Position numbers and translations under genes: made by a program
The notes under the pieces: model-generated
Told to the model about the DNA's origin: nothing
Database searches by the model: none
The model's input: only the letters and a program-made list of their open reading frames with translations
Part shown: positions 63,921 to 64,000 of the stretch, piece by piece
How the letters are laid out: every line of letters starts with the position of its first letter
Position numbering within the stretch: position 1 is the stretch's first letter
DNA from: Hymenopus coronatus
Taxonomy: Eukaryota > Arthropoda > Insecta > Mantodea > Hymenopodidae
Direction: 5' to 3'
Length of the DNA stretch: 64,000 bases
Assembly (NCBI GenBank): GCA_030762935.1
Contig: CM060890.1
Span: forward strand, 149,072,129-149,136,128

Positions 63921-64000
63921 GAGTTACGTTGTTGTCGCTCAATGAAGCGACGCACTCGCCGTCTCTGCTGATAACCAAGGGGCAGTTTTAACTTGAAATA

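Overview
The window looks like intergenic, repeat-dominated DNA of an invertebrate animal, most likely an arthropod and probably an insect. The sequence is AT-rich. It holds decayed mariner and other DDE transposases, non-LTR (LINE) retrotransposon remnants, tRNA-headed SINEs and many microsatellites. I found no intact host gene, rRNA gene, functional tRNA gene, CRISPR array or bacterial-type operon. The long open frames are low-complexity arrays or parts of mobile elements.

One family fills much of the window. I call it the H element: about 850-900 bp, non-coding, roughly 50 full or partial copies on both strands. Orientation convention used here: '+' runs from a 5' end reading TCTGATGTGTTCC, with a small ATGTG/CACAT hairpin, then ACTTTCTCTAC about 23 nt in, through a body with an internal CA/TG microsatellite, to a 3' palindrome that ends in GTATAGAGAAAGT. 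The inner motif ACTTTCTCTAC is inverted at the 3' end. No TA or 8-bp target duplication is evident, and copies sit in T or A runs. This layout resembles Helentron-associated elements (HINE/DINE-1 type) of insects. That class assignment is an inference.

Layout. 1-13.5 kb: a TG-rich array, H copies, a 44-bp tandem array, a possible MITE, a helix-turn-helix transposase remnant and a LINE tail. 13.5-29.5 kb: dense H copies and SINEs, a 125-bp tandem array made from the H 5' end, and a LINE RNase-H-region pseudogene. 29.5-33.5 kb: a 4-kb GT/GA-rich array that runs directly into H sequence, so it is probably an expanded H microsatellite. 33.5-44 kb: H copies, two mariner pseudogenes each split by a SINE, and three copies of a second repeat (X) with GAGCGTAA ends. 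44-49 kb: nested H copies and a transposase remnant. 49-52 kb: a 155-bp array, then a transposase pseudogene split by a LINE. 52-58 kb: an H copy split by an ORF1-only LINE derivative, then a 17-copy 112-bp array with a tRNA B-box-like motif in each unit. 58-64 kb: more H copies, including one inserted inside another.

The elements do not form a pathway. They form a stratified record of insertions: H into SINE, SINE into H, H into H, SINE into mariner, LINE into transposase, LINE into H. Coordinates of degenerate copies are approximate, within about 10-20 bp, because they were read by eye.
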